64,000 nt of DNA from Luteibacter rhizovicinus DSM 16549 (GTDB lineage Bacteria > Pseudomonadota > Gammaproteobacteria > Xanthomonadales > Rhodanobacteraceae): assembly GCF_001887595.1 (NCBI RefSeq), contig NZ_CP017480.1, positions 4,182,001 to 4,246,000 on the forward strand, read 5' to 3'. A model generated the notes under the pieces. The model saw nothing but the letters and a program-made list of their open reading frames with translations. It was not told the origin of the DNA and made no database searches. Below are positions 1 through 8,559 of the stretch, piece by piece. The position numbers and the translations under genes were made by a program. Position 1 is the stretch's first letter, and each line of letters opens with the position of its first letter.

Positions 1-354
1 GACAACGGTGAAGCCTTTCGGGACGGGAGCTATGTCTCCACGATCCCGGAACGTGACCGTCAGGTTTACGCCTGCCGCAACGTAATATTCAGTCGCATCT
101 CCGGACTCCCTTAACGGGTATGGCATCTGCAGATCGTGACGCTTGTTTCCGTAATACGCGAACCCCTCTAGTCTCATATCGTCACGATCGCATGTCTTAT
201 GGCTATACAAGACTGGCTGATTGCCAACGATACGTACGCGAGCGCGCGCACCTGTCGTCGGCTCCTTATATGAGCGCAACTGGGCGCATCCACCCAAGGC
301 GAACAGGACGATCGTGGCGAGCAGAAGTAAGCAACACGCGGCGATTTTATTCAT
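1..354 (-). CDS. Putative lipoprotein, partial (cut by left edge)
   Basis: An open frame of 118 codons runs from an ATG at 352-354 to the window edge without a stop. It begins MNKIAACCLLLLATIVLFALGGC, a lipoprotein signal with the lipobox LGGC and acceptor Cys23, so the mature protein should be membrane anchored, facing the periplasm. The rest (VRIVGNQPVLYSHKTC, MRLEGFAYYGNKRHDLQMPY) matches no family I recognise. Its ATG overlaps the stop of the upstream lipoprotein gene by 8 bases (ATGAATAA), so the two are translationally coupled. Codon use is more A/T-rich than in the rest of the window. The C-terminus lies outside the window. Confidence 0.75.
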   Translation of the reverse strand, partial: MNKIAACCLLLLATIVLFALGGCAQLRSYKEPTTGARARVRIVGNQPVLYSHKTCDRDDMRLEGFAYYGNKRHDLQMPYPLRESGDATEYYVAAGVNLTVTFRDRGDIAPVPKGFTVV

Positions 355-1297
355 GGCCTGATAGCACCCGCGAACCCATGATCCACTCAACGGCACCGTA
401 TGGCGCAAGGTGATCGAGATTCGCCATCATCTTTCGGGCCCCTGCGTCATCTTTCTTGACGTATTTCAGGTAGGCGCCGCGAAAGAAGTAGAATTCCGCA
501 AGCGCATCTTGTCGATCGGCGTTGTTGGGGATCGCCGCGATCCGCTGCGCTACTTCTTCGCTGTTGTCGCTGCCGTTCCACATACTCAAGAGCGAGCTGC
601 GATAGCCGACATCATACGAAGCAAGCGCTGTCGCGTACGACTCGAGCTGGGAGCTGGTCGCCACGGGATCATTCGATCTCGCCTGCACATAACGGTAGTA
701 GAGCGCCTTGTAGGCCTGAAAAGATCGACCTTCCGTCAGGTCTTGCGAGTCTTCTAATGCACGGACCGCATCCTGCCACTGCTCTAGCTGCATATAGGCG
801 AGTGCTGCATCGAAGAATCCCTCTCTATTCAGGGTTCTCATGACAGCGACGTTAAGTCGATTCCTGCCGACCTCATCGTCCTTCGCTTGTGCGAGCAACG
901 GCTTGAGTATCGCCAAGGCGCCGTTCGGGTCATTGCGATTGAGAAGAATGCTGGCTTTGGTGAACGCAAACGGCTTCGGTAACGGCGAGGGAAGCAAGGA
1001 AGTTGCGCGATCAATCGCGTCAAGCGCCTCTTTTTGCCTGCCCAGTGAGTCTAGCGCCGCCGCCTGCGTCTTGACGGCCCTCGCCTTTTCGATCGGTGAC
1101 GTAGCTCCCGATTCCTGTTTACGTGCGGCGCGCAGCGTTTCTTCCCACGAGTCATGGAGATAGTTCGGGGTACTCGCTAATGACGAACCGGCCTGTACCA
1201 ACGGGCCGGCTTTTTGAATTTTCGATGCGCAGCCACCCAGGAATACGAGCGTGGAGGCGACGGCAATAAGAACGCGATTTGTTGGCATGCAACTCAC
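347..1297 (-). CDS. TPR-like lipoprotein of unknown function
   Basis: A 316-residue lipoprotein: signal peptide with lipobox LGGC and acceptor Cys23 when counted from the GTG at 1297; an ATG three codons in (1288) gives a more usual signal and is an equally good start. After the anchor come helical hairpins with TPR spacing (for example KTQAAALDSLGRQKEALDAI and neighbouring Ala/Leu-rich helices), suggesting a protein-binding solenoid in the periplasm. It overlaps the next lipoprotein gene by 8 bases and the two form an operon. Third codon positions are less G/C-rich than elsewhere here, a hint of horizontal acquisition. TPR lipoproteins of this type occur in envelope assembly and beside secreted-effector genes; nothing in view decides between these. 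Confidence 0.75.
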   Translation of the reverse strand: MSCMPTNRVLIAVASTLVFLGGCASKIQKAGPLVQAGSSLASTPNYLHDSWEETLRAARKQESGATSPIEKARAVKTQAAALDSLGRQKEALDAIDRATSLLPSPLPKPFAFTKASILLNRNDPNGALAILKPLLAQAKDDEVGRNRLNVAVMRTLNREGFFDAALAYMQLEQWQDAVRALEDSQDLTEGRSFQAYKALYYRYVQARSNDPVATSSQLESYATALASYDVGYRSSLLSMWNGSDNSEEVAQRIAAIPNNADRQDALAEFYFFRGAYLKYVKKDDAGARKMMANLDHLAPYGAVEWIMGSRVLSGHE

Positions 1298-1536
1298 TTG
1301 GTATCCATTCCTTGAAATTTTTCTATGTCACGAAATCAGCTGGGCCAATGATGCCGCCGACCGAAGGAGCACGTGCCTATCCGTGCTTGCGCCACGCAAA
1401 AAGTGCGGCATCGTCATCGACGATCCCTGGACGAACAACACACGCTTGTCGGATCGCCGTATCGGCCGTGGCCAGAGATTCTTTAGACCCTGGATAACGA
1501 CCCCGGCAGGCATGACCACGCATCTCGTGGTATGAA

Positions 1537-2355
1537 GTGCCGATGCCACATCCCCCCGCGCCCAGCATCCAAGCCGCCCTCGCCGCTCTGGCGGGTCGCG
1601 AATGTCGCAGTGCCGCGCGTGCGCTGGCCGATGTGAAGGACCGCCACCGCGGGATCCACGAGGCGCGCAAATCCTTACGACGACTGAAAAGCCTACTTAC
1701 GCTTGGGGCGGAACCCTTCGCCGCACAGCTGCCTGCCCTTACCGAACGCATCGGTAAGCTCGCCGCGGGCCTCTCCCCCTTGCGCGACGCTCATGTGGCG
1801 CTACATACCGCCCAAGTGCTCGCCGGTCCCGGCCCGTCGCCCGAATGGCAGGCAGCCATCCACGCGCTGGCGAACCGCCGGGACGGCCGCCTCGCTGCCG
1901 CGCTGACGAAGGACCCACGCTTCCTCAAACGCCGCCATCAGATTCGCGACCTCGGCGACGCCATCGAAGTCCTGCCCTGGAAGGCTGTCACCCGGCGCGC
2001 GATCGAACAGGCCATCGCGACCTCCGAGCGACGGGTGGCGAGGGCCGAGAAACGGGTACGCAAGGACGGCTCGGTGGCCAACCTGCACCGGTGGCGCCGA
2101 CGCGCCCGGCGCCTGCGCATGCAGCTGGAATTCTGGCGCAAGGTGTTGAAGGCAACAGGCAAGTCGGCGCACAAGCGCAGCGCCCACGACAAGGCAGCCG
2201 TGCATGGCATGTCGCGGATCTCCGACGCGCTGGGTGCGAAACAGGACCTGAGGGCCCTGCGCGCCACCTTGCGCTCGCTCAAGGCGCCGCTCACGCTGGA
2301 CCCGCTGCTCGAACGCATCGCCCACGAGCTCAAGGCGCACCGAAAGATCCGCTGA
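1537..2355 (+). CDS. CHAD domain-containing protein
   Basis: A 272-residue, very Arg/Lys/His-rich all-helical protein. The pattern VHEARKSLRRLKSLL-like (here IHEARKSLRRLKSLL, residues about 38-52) and the later LHRWRRRARRLRMQLEFW (about 187-204) are the two conserved basic helices of the CHAD (conserved histidine alpha-helical) family, which binds polyphosphate in studied members. Many CHAD proteins are fused or adjacent to a CYTH triphosphatase; none is visible here. The frame opens with GTG at 1537, and an ATG two codons later is an alternative. It is monocistronic or paired with the small gene 28 bases downstream. Confidence 0.85.
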   Translation: MPMPHPPAPSIQAALAALAGRECRSAARALADVKDRHRGIHEARKSLRRLKSLLTLGAEPFAAQLPALTERIGKLAAGLSPLRDAHVALHTAQVLAGPGPSPEWQAAIHALANRRDGRLAAALTKDPRFLKRRHQIRDLGDAIEVLPWKAVTRRAIEQAIATSERRVARAEKRVRKDGSVANLHRWRRRARRLRMQLEFWRKVLKATGKSAHKRSAHDKAAVHGMSRISDALGAKQDLRALRATLRSLKAPLTLDPLLERIAHELKAHRKIR

Positions 2356-2383
2356 CGCGGTCGCGATGCTCTAAGCTCGCTGG

Positions 2384-2710
2384 ATGACCAATCTCTCCCC
2401 GGCCGCATCGACGGCCCTGATCGACGTACGCAAGGCCGCCCAGGCCATGAAACAGGCCGCCACGGACACCGCGACGGTGGCCGACGAACTGCGCCGCTAC
2501 CAGAAGTTCGCCAAGCCCGGCCAACCTTCACCGCATCTGGTGCAGGTTCGCCAGAGCCAGGCGCGCGTGCGCCAGGCCAGCAACCAGGCAAAACAGGCTT
2601 TCCTCACCGCCTCGATGCGATTCGTCCGCGAGGCCGCGCTCAAGGTTCCGACGAAACTGTCGCTCGAGGCCTATGTCACGGCATGGCTGGCGGCGAACCC
2701 GGAGGCCTGA
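2384..2710 (+). CDS. Hypothetical small helical protein
   Basis: A 108-residue protein beginning MTNLSPAASTALIDVRKAAQ. It is rich in Ala, Gln and charged residues with heptad-like spacing (VRQSQARVRQASNQAKQAF), so it is predicted to be helical and cytoplasmic; no signal peptide or membrane segment is seen. It follows the CHAD gene by 28 bases on the same strand and may be cotranscribed. I do not recognise the family. Confidence 0.7.
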   Translation: MTNLSPAASTALIDVRKAAQAMKQAATDTATVADELRRYQKFAKPGQPSPHLVQVRQSQARVRQASNQAKQAFLTASMRFVREAALKVPTKLSLEAYVTAWLAANPEA

Positions 2711-2740
2711 GGCCTCCGCGCGCGGTCTCGTGGCGTAGCG

Positions 2741-3241
2741 TCAAGGCTTGTTGCCGCTGAGCGCCTGGAGAATCTCCGGATGAAACTTCCGGATGTCTAG
2801 GTCACCGGCCAGTTTTTCCGCGTGCGCGGCGAGGAACTTGCATCCATCCAGCGTGGTGGTACCCGCGTTTTCGCCGACGGCCATATCCGTCAACGCCTGA
2901 CGAACGCCAGGCTCCGACGAGGCGATCGTCGGCTGCAACCTGGCCATCACGGCCGCTTCCGAGATGCCGTGTGCCTGCAGGACCGACAAGGCCTTGGCAT
3001 ACGGCGCGGCGTGCTCATTGACGAACGTCGTCACGAAAACGCTCACGTCGACCGCCTGCTTGTCACAAACCTGCTTATAACCAAGACGGTTGAACGTGTA
3101 GAACGAAACAAACGATTTCGCCGCCTCGAACTGCGGATCGGCAGGCGCCTGGGTTGCCTGCGGCGAAGCGTTCGCAGCGGCGACGGAACTGGCAAAGGCC
3201 GCGATGAAGACCGCGGCGATCACGTTGAAACGGGACGGCAT
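2741..3241 (-). CDS. Secreted hypothetical protein
   Basis: A 166-residue protein with a clear signal peptide (MPSRFNVIAAVFIAAFASSVAAANA, cleavage near residue 25). The mature part carries three Cys (one in YKQVCDKQA, one in TTLDGCKFL) and is otherwise helical. The frame extends upstream, but the ATG at 3241 is preferred because AAAGGAG lies 10 bases before it and the signal peptide starts there. The gene is convergent with the 108-residue gene (30-base gap) and divergent from the chitinase. Function unknown; the signal peptide points to the periplasm. Confidence 0.75.
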   Translation of the reverse strand: MPSRFNVIAAVFIAAFASSVAAANASPQATQAPADPQFEAAKSFVSFYTFNRLGYKQVCDKQAVDVSVFVTTFVNEHAAPYAKALSVLQAHGISEAAVMARLQPTIASSEPGVRQALTDMAVGENAGTTTLDGCKFLAAHAEKLAGDLDIRKFHPEILQALSGNKP

Positions 3242-3516
3242 GAATCGTTGCTCCTTTCCGGATCGAATCCCGGTATGCCGCCACGGTGACATATTCGTCC
3301 CACTACGCCTACCCGAGGGCCGCAAACGGTGGCTTTCGTTGTCATTGGGGACAGTGGGACGAGACAAGACAATTTTCAGGCGCTGACGCGACGCATCAAA
3401 GCGTTCCCGCGGGCTTACCCCGCCATGCGAGCAAATGGCGCCATGACGCCGTTGCAGCGCCGCATCATCTGTTAAATCGGCCTTCACGTCGGGCGTCACA
3501 TTTCGCCAAATGGCAA

Positions 3517-3534
3517 ATAGACAACGTTGTCATC
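3517..3534. promoter_or_regulatory. NagR-like (LacI-family) operator upstream of chitinase
   Basis: The sequence ATAGACAACGTTGTCATC contains the perfect 12-bp palindrome GACAACGTTGTC (3520-3531) with the central CG typical of LacI-family operators. As I recall it, the box for the GlcNAc repressor NagR in Xanthomonas is AATGACARCGYTGTCATT; this site differs only in the outermost bases. It lies 46 bases before the chitinase ATG, a good place to block transcription. The rest of the 336-base gap between 3241 and 3578 shows no gene; the long reading frame entering it from the left lacks support. Confidence 0.65.
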
Positions 3535-3577
3535 GAGGACTAAATCAACGCCACCAACCCAAGGCAGGAGGCGTTCG

Positions 3578-4879
3578 ATGTTCACGAAGACGACAAAGGT
3601 TCGGTCCCATGCGCTGCTCGGCGGCTGCTCCGGCACGCTCGGTGTAGCGATCGCGCTGGCTCTTTCCGCCGCTGTACCGGTGCAGACGGCTCACGCCGCC
3701 GGCGCGTGTGCCGCCGCATGGAATGCCGGCTCGGTCTACACGGGCGGCAGCACGGCCAGCGAAAACGGGGTGAATTACCTCGCCAACTGGTGGACCCAGG
3801 GCGACGACCCCGCGACGCATAGCGGCGCGAGTGGCTCGGGCCAGCCGTGGACATCGCAGGGTTCCTGTACGGGCGGCACCACGCCACCCCCGGTCGACCC
3901 GCCGCCGCCGACCAATCCGCCGCCGGCCGCTGGCGACCTGCTGTTCAGTCCCTACAAGGACATCACGATCAACCTCGACTGGAACACCAACATCATGTCG
4001 ACGCTGGTCACCGGTACGCGTATTCCGGTCGTCGGCAGTGGCAGCCTCGTCTCGACCCAGGTGCCCAACCTCGGCGCGATCACCCTCGCCTTCGCGACCG
4101 GTGAATGCGGCAGCGAGAACTGGGGCGGCCTGCCCGCCGCGTCCTTCGCCAGTGCGAACATCAGCCGTCTGAACAGTGCCGGCATCAACTACGTCGTTTC
4201 TACCGGCGGCCAGGCCGGCAGCTTCACCTGCGGCAGCAATGCGGGCATGGCGAAGTTCATTTCGACGTACATGAGCCCACACATGGTCGGCGTCGACTTC
4301 GATATCGAAGCGGGCCAGACACCGGCGCAGATCAACTCGCTGATCGCGGGCGCGGTCGCTGCGCAGAGCCAGTATCCGAACCTGCGCTTCTCGTTCACCC
4401 TGGCGACGCTCGCTGCGTCGGACGGCAGCTTCGGTGGCGTCAACACCACCGGTGACATGGTGGTCCGCGCCGTGAAGGCCTCCTCGTTGGTCAACTACAC
4501 GATCAACCTGATGGCCATGGATTATGGCTCCGGAGCGAGCGCGGGTATCTGTGTGGTCAGTAACGGCAGCTGCGACATGGGCCAGTCCGCGATCCAGTCC
4601 GTGACCAATCTCCAGCACACCTACGGCATCCCACTGAGCAAGATCGAGATCACGCCGATGATCGGGGTGAACGACGCGTCGAGCGAGATCGTCAGCCTGG
4701 CCAACGTCGACAAGATCGCGGCCTACGCGTCGACCAACAAGCTCGCCGGCGTGCATTTCTGGTCGCTCGATCGCGACACGCCGTGTGCGGGCGGCTCGGC
4801 TTCGCCGACCTGCAATTCCGTGCCCAGCACCACGCCGCTGCAATACACCAAGCGTTTCCTGAGCGATCTCGGTCGCTGA
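3578..4879 (+). CDS. Secreted GH18 chitinase with CBM5/12 domain
   Basis: A 433-residue secreted enzyme predicted to hydrolyse beta-1,4 GlcNAc links in chitin. Order: long signal peptide cleaved after QTAHA (residue 40); chitin-binding CBM5/12 domain at about 42-97 (AWNAGSVYTGG..., NYLANWWTQGDDP); Pro/Thr-rich linker about 98-118; GH18 barrel from about 120 to the end. The catalytic DxDxE signature is D240-F-D-I-E244, with Glu244 the acid/base. The start at 3578 is chosen over an upstream TTG because AGGAGG sits 6 bases before it and the signal peptide begins there. A NagR-like operator lies upstream and a hairpin terminator follows, so it is probably a single-gene transcript induced by GlcNAc. 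Confidence 0.92.
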   Translation: MFTKTTKVRSHALLGGCSGTLGVAIALALSAAVPVQTAHAAGACAAAWNAGSVYTGGSTASENGVNYLANWWTQGDDPATHSGASGSGQPWTSQGSCTGGTTPPPVDPPPPTNPPPAAGDLLFSPYKDITINLDWNTNIMSTLVTGTRIPVVGSGSLVSTQVPNLGAITLAFATGECGSENWGGLPAASFASANISRLNSAGINYVVSTGGQAGSFTCGSNAGMAKFISTYMSPHMVGVDFDIEAGQTPAQINSLIAGAVAAQSQYPNLRFSFTLATLAASDGSFGGVNTTGDMVVRAVKASSLVNYTINLMAMDYGSGASAGICVVSNGSCDMGQSAIQSVTNLQHTYGIPLSKIEITPMIGVNDASSEIVSLANVDKIAAYASTNKLAGVHFWSLDRDTPCAGGSASPTCNSVPSTTPLQYTKRFLSDLGR

Positions 4880-4911
4880 TAGCGATCCGGCCAACCCTCA
4901 TGGCCAGCGCG

Positions 4912-4952
4912 TGTGCCCCGGATCCCGTCACGGGACCCGGGGCACATCGTTT
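4912..4952 (+). terminator. Rho-independent terminator after chitinase
   Basis: An outer 10-bp stem (TGTGCCCCGG at 4912-4921 with CCGGGGCACA at 4937-4946) and an inner TCCCG/CGGGA stem with a TCA loop form one long hairpin, followed by TCGTTT. It begins 32 bases after the chitinase stop. Confidence 0.75.
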
Positions 4953-5080
4953 GAGGCGCCAGCCGTCCACGTCCGAAGTGTTCGGACAGCGCCGCTACTT
5001 CTGTATCCCCACCCCGGACACACGTTTGGGGGCGTAGTGGCCACGTGCCGCCCGCCTTCCCTTCTGTCCGAGGTTCGTTC

Positions 5081-6070
5081 ATGTCACGCATCGTTCTGTT
5101 CGAAAGCTATGGCGCTCCCGACGTCCTCCAGTTCCGTGAGGTCGAGGTCGGCGCGCCCGGGCCGCGCGAGGTCCGCATCCAGGTGCGCGCGATCGGCCTG
5201 AATCGCGCCGAATCCATGTGGCGCAAAGGCAACTATGTGGAAGAGGTTCGCCTGCCCGCGCGCCTGGGCTACGAAGTCGCCGGCATCGTCGACGCGGTCG
5301 GCACCGAGGTCACTCATGTCAGACCCGGTGACGCCGTCACCACGATCCCCTCGTTCTCTCAGAACGATTACGGTCTCTATGGCGAAGTCGTCCTTGCACC
5401 CGCGCATGCCGTGGTGGCGATTCCCGCCGGCCTTTCCTTCGAAGAAGCCACGGCCATCTGGAACCCGTACATCACGCCATACGGTGCGTTCGCCGAGCGC
5501 CATCCGTTGACCGCGAGCGATGTCGTACTCGTTTCGTCCGCATCGAGCAGCGTCGGCCTCGGCGCGATCGAGATGATCAACATGCTGGGCGCCACACCCA
5601 TCGCCCTCACCCGCACGAGCGCAAAGCGCGATGCGCTGCTTGCGGCCGGCGCGAAGCACGTGATCGCGACCGAGGAACAGGACCTCGTCGCCGAGGTGAA
5701 GCGCCTCACCGACGGCAAGGGCGCGACGTTCGCTTTCGAAGCCGTGGGTGGCTCGCAGTTCCCGACCTTGCTCGCTGCGCTTGCGCATGGCGCGACCGTC
5801 TTCGTTTACGGCGCATTGAGTGACGACGTGACCCCGCTGCCCTTGCTCGACATCATTCCGAACGAGCCGGTGATCCGCGGCTACAACCTGTTCGGCACGA
5901 CGACCGACCCCGAGCGCCAGGCACGCGCCGTGGCCTTCATCAGTGAGGGTCTGGCCAGCGGCAAGCTCAAGCCGCGCATTGCGCAGACCTTCGCCTTCGA
6001 CGACATCGTCGAGGCGCACCGCACGCTGGAAAAGAACGAGCACATCGGCCGCATCGTCGTCACCGTGTGA
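5081..6070 (+). CDS. Zinc-free MDR-family NADPH:quinone reductase-like dehydrogenase
   Basis: A 329-residue medium-chain dehydrogenase/reductase. The N-terminal GroES-like part (about 1-125) contains GLNRAESMWRKGNY and LGYEVAGIVDAVG, the quinone-reductase pattern, without the Cys/His zinc ligands of alcohol dehydrogenases. The Rossmann part begins near residue 145 with SSASSSVGLGAIEM in place of the usual AAGGVG stretch and TRTSAKRDALLAAGA after it, so it should bind NADPH. Likely role: reduction of quinones or reactive enones in the cytoplasm. ATG 5081 is preferred over an in-frame ATG at 5045 because it has GAGG 7-8 bases upstream and matches the family start. Physiological substrate unknown. 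Confidence 0.85.
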   Translation: MSRIVLFESYGAPDVLQFREVEVGAPGPREVRIQVRAIGLNRAESMWRKGNYVEEVRLPARLGYEVAGIVDAVGTEVTHVRPGDAVTTIPSFSQNDYGLYGEVVLAPAHAVVAIPAGLSFEEATAIWNPYITPYGAFAERHPLTASDVVLVSSASSSVGLGAIEMINMLGATPIALTRTSAKRDALLAAGAKHVIATEEQDLVAEVKRLTDGKGATFAFEAVGGSQFPTLLAALAHGATVFVYGALSDDVTPLPLLDIIPNEPVIRGYNLFGTTTDPERQARAVAFISEGLASGKLKPRIAQTFAFDDIVEAHRTLEKNEHIGRIVVTV

Positions 6071-6091
6071 CCCCGGCTCGCCTGCGCCCTC

Positions 6092-6115
6092 TGTGAGAGC
6101 CGATTCATCGGCGAT
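6092..6115. repeat. REP element (degenerate core)
   Basis: TGTGAGAGCCG followed by ATTCATCGGCGAT, one base off the common core. It follows the dehydrogenase stop by 21 bases; the GCCGAT/ATCGGC arms form a short hairpin. Confidence 0.8.
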
Positions 6116-6192
6116 GCTCTCCCCCCTCCCGGACCGGGCCATCCCCGTCCGGGCAGGCTTCACCCCTAGGCGACTGTTGCAATCTCGATCAT

Positions 6193-6211
6193 AATACGAG
6201 CGATTCTCATT
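6193..6211 (+). promoter_or_regulatory. Fur-like box upstream of TonB receptor
   Basis: AATACGAGC-G-ATTCTCATT: the right half is a perfect Fur half-site (ATTCTCATT) and the left matches its inverse at 5 of 9 positions. It ends 27 bases before the receptor ATG, where a repressor would block transcription under iron-replete conditions. Single-site call by eye. Confidence 0.6.
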
Positions 6212-6238
6212 TCCATTCGCCTTTGATCGAGGCTTCCC

Positions 6239-8449
6239 ATGCCCAGGACCACCATGCACACCGCCCTCCCGGCTCGTCGCCGTCTGACCCTTTCCATCCG
6301 CGCCGCCGTGCTGGGAACCCTCCTGATCGCCGGTGCGGCCCATGCCGCCGACGAGACCGACGACACCCAGCGCAAGCCCCAGGACAACGCGACCACGTTG
6401 TCCGGCGTGCAGGTCCGGGCCGATGTCGTAGCGCCTACGGCCGCCTATGCCGGTGGCCAGGTCGCCCAGGGCGGCCGCTTTGGCGTCCTTGGCAACCAGG
6501 ACATGATGAACGTGCCGTTCGCCATGACCAGCTACACCGACAAGCTCATCCGCGACCAGCAGGCCCACACCCTGGGTGACGTCGTCGCCAACGATCCGGC
6601 CGTGCGCACGGGCTTCGGTTACGGCAACTACTCGCAGACCTTCGTGATCCGCGGGTTCCAGCTGTATAGCGACGACATCGGTTTCGACGGCCTCTATGGC
6701 CTGCTTCCCCGCCAGCTGCTCGCTCCCGAGCTGGTCAGCCGCGTTGAAGTCTTCAAGGGCGCAAGCGCCTTCCTCAACGGTGTCTCCCCCGGCGGATCCG
6801 GCATCGGTGGCAGCATCAACATCGCGCCCAAGCGCGCGACGGTCGACCCGATCACCCGCGTCGGCGTGGATTACGGCAGCGACGGCCAGATCGGTGCAAC
6901 CGCGGATATCGGGCGCCGCTTCGGCACGAACAACGAGTTCGGCGTGCGGGTCAACGCGGTGTCACGCAACGGCGGTACCGCGATCGACGGCGAGAACCAT
7001 CGCGTCAACGCCCTCGCCATCGGCTTCGACTACACGGGCGATCGCCTGCGGGTCACGACCGATCTCGGCTATCAGAAGCAGACCATCAATGGCGGTCGCT
7101 CGACCGTCTTCGTCGGCAGCGTCGTCCCGAAGGCGCCTTCGGCAAAGACCAACTACGCCCAGTCGTGGTCCGGCTCGCAGCTGGAAGACACCTTCGGCGT
7201 CGTCCGCGCGGAATACGACATCACGGACTGGTTGACGGGTTACGTCGCCGCCGGCGCGCACCATGGCAATGAGTTCGGCGACTACGTCAGCCCCACGGTC
7301 AGCGATGCGGCGGGTAACGCGACCGAGTCGCGCTTTACCGTGCCTTACGTGGCGAACACCGCCACCGGCGAAGCCGGTTTCAATGCGAAGTTCAACACGG
7401 GCGACGTCACGCACCGCGTCACGGTCGGCTTCTCCGCACTCAACACCCGGAAGAAGGTTGCCTATGAGTACTCGGGCACCTTCGCCACGAACATCTACGA
7501 TCCTATTGACGTGTCGCGCCCCGAGTACATCGGCGATTCCGGCGCGCCCGACATCACCGGACGCACCATCACACGAAGCCTGTCCGTGTCCGACACGCTG
7601 GGTTTCATGGACGACAAGCTGCAGGTGACGGCAGGCGTTCGTCGCCAGAAGATGCACGTCATTGGCTACGACTACACCAACCAGGGCGGCGCAAAGAACG
7701 CCGAGTACGAGCAGTACACCAACAGCCCGATCTTCGGCGTGAACTACCGCATCAACGAGCAGTTCTCGGTGTACGCGAACCACATCGAAGCGCTCACCCA
7801 GGGCGATACCGCACCGATCAAGTTCGGCAACACGGTGCTGACCAATGCCGGCAAGGTGTTTTCGCCGTTCAAGTCGAAGCAGAACGAAGTGGGCGTGAAG
7901 TGGGACGCGGGCGCCTTCGGCAGCACCTTCGGCCTGTACCAGATCAAGCAGCCCAGTGGTTATGTCGATACGACCACGAACACCTACGTCATCGCCGGCG
8001 AGCAGCGTAACCGTGGTGCCGAGTGGAGCTTCTTCGGGGAACCGACCCAGGGCGTGCGCGTACTCGGCGGTGCCAACTACATCCAGCCGGAGCTGACCAA
8101 GACCGACGGTGGCACCAACAACGGCAACGACGCCATCGGCGTGCCGCGCTTCCAGGCCAACCTCGGCGCGGAATGGGACATCCCGAACACGCCGGACATC
8201 ACGCTCAGCGCCCGCGCCGTTCGTACGGGCAAGCAGTACGTCAACGTGACCAACACGCTGGACATCCCGGCCTGGACGACGTTCGATGTCGGTGCCCGCG
8301 CCTCCAGCACGCTGGACGGCGTCCCGGTGACCTTCCGCCTCACCGTGCAGAACATCACCAACAAGGGCTACTGGGCCTCGGCCACGGGTGGCTACCTGAC
8401 CCAGGGCACGCCGCGGACGTTCCTGGTCTCGGCCTCGTTCGATTTCTGA
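6239..8449 (+). CDS. TonB-dependent siderophore receptor
   Basis: A 736-residue outer-membrane receptor. Signal peptide (cleavage after AHA, about residue 34), then a TonB-box-like stretch (TTLSGVQVRAD), plug domain at about 60-205 with the typical QTFVIRGFQLYSDDIGFDGLYG and RVEVFKGASAFLNG segments, followed by a 22-strand barrel ending FLVSASFDF with a terminal Phe, the BAM signal. Plug features and barrel length fit ferric siderophore receptors of the FhuA/FpvA type without an N-terminal signalling domain. ATG 6239 has GAGG 7 bases upstream; a second ATG five codons later is possible. A Fur-like box precedes it and a REP hairpin pair follows it. Ligand not deducible. Confidence 0.9.
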   Translation: MPRTTMHTALPARRRLTLSIRAAVLGTLLIAGAAHAADETDDTQRKPQDNATTLSGVQVRADVVAPTAAYAGGQVAQGGRFGVLGNQDMMNVPFAMTSYTDKLIRDQQAHTLGDVVANDPAVRTGFGYGNYSQTFVIRGFQLYSDDIGFDGLYGLLPRQLLAPELVSRVEVFKGASAFLNGVSPGGSGIGGSINIAPKRATVDPITRVGVDYGSDGQIGATADIGRRFGTNNEFGVRVNAVSRNGGTAIDGENHRVNALAIGFDYTGDRLRVTTDLGYQKQTINGGRSTVFVGSVVPKAPSAKTNYAQSWSGSQLEDTFGVVRAEYDITDWLTGYVAAGAHHGNEFGDYVSPTVSDAAGNATESRFTVPYVANTATGEAGFNAKFNTGDVTHRVTVGFSALNTRKKVAYEYSGTFATNIYDPIDVSRPEYIGDSGAPDITGRTITRSLSVSDTLGFMDDKLQVTAGVRRQKMHVIGYDYTNQGGAKNAEYEQYTNSPIFGVNYRINEQFSVYANHIEALTQGDTAPIKFGNTVLTNAGKVFSPFKSKQNEVGVKWDAGAFGSTFGLYQIKQPSGYVDTTTNTYVIAGEQRNRGAEWSFFGEPTQGVRVLGGANYIQPELTKTDGGTNNGNDAIGVPRFQANLGAEWDIPNTPDITLSARAVRTGKQYVNVTNTLDIPAWTTFDVGARASSTLDGVPVTFRLTVQNITNKGYWASATGGYLTQGTPRTFLVSASFDF

Positions 8450-8478
8450 TCGAACGCGTTCGATCGGAGTCACTGTTG

Positions 8479-8547
8479 TGTGGGAGCCGCTTCAGCGGCG
8501 ATGGGTGTGGTGGCAAGCACCCTATCGCCGCTGAAGCGGCTCCCACA
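8479..8547. repeat. REP pair (inverted, 24-bp arms)
   Basis: Two perfect inverted copies of the CTTCAGCGG-type core, 8479-8502 and 8524-8547, separated by 21 bases, form a BIME-like large hairpin in the gap between two convergent genes; it can act as a bidirectional terminator or mRNA-stabilising element. Confidence 0.9.
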
Positions 8548-8559
8548 TTTGCTTGACGG

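Noticed and set aside
120-413. 97-codon plus-strand frame at the left edge
   Set aside because: Opposite to a lipoprotein gene with clear signal peptide and lipobox; no features of its own.
1251-1535. 94-codon plus-strand frame upstream of the CHAD gene
   Set aside because: Overlaps the lipoprotein start on the other strand, ends one base before the CHAD gene, and has no recognisable composition or ribosome site.
4912-4946. Operator or attachment site
   Set aside because: The arms form a GC-rich hairpin followed by T-rich sequence just after a stop codon, which fits a terminator better.
5084-6568. 494-codon open frame on the minus strand
   Set aside because: Antisense to the quinone-reductase-like gene and the start of the TonB receptor.
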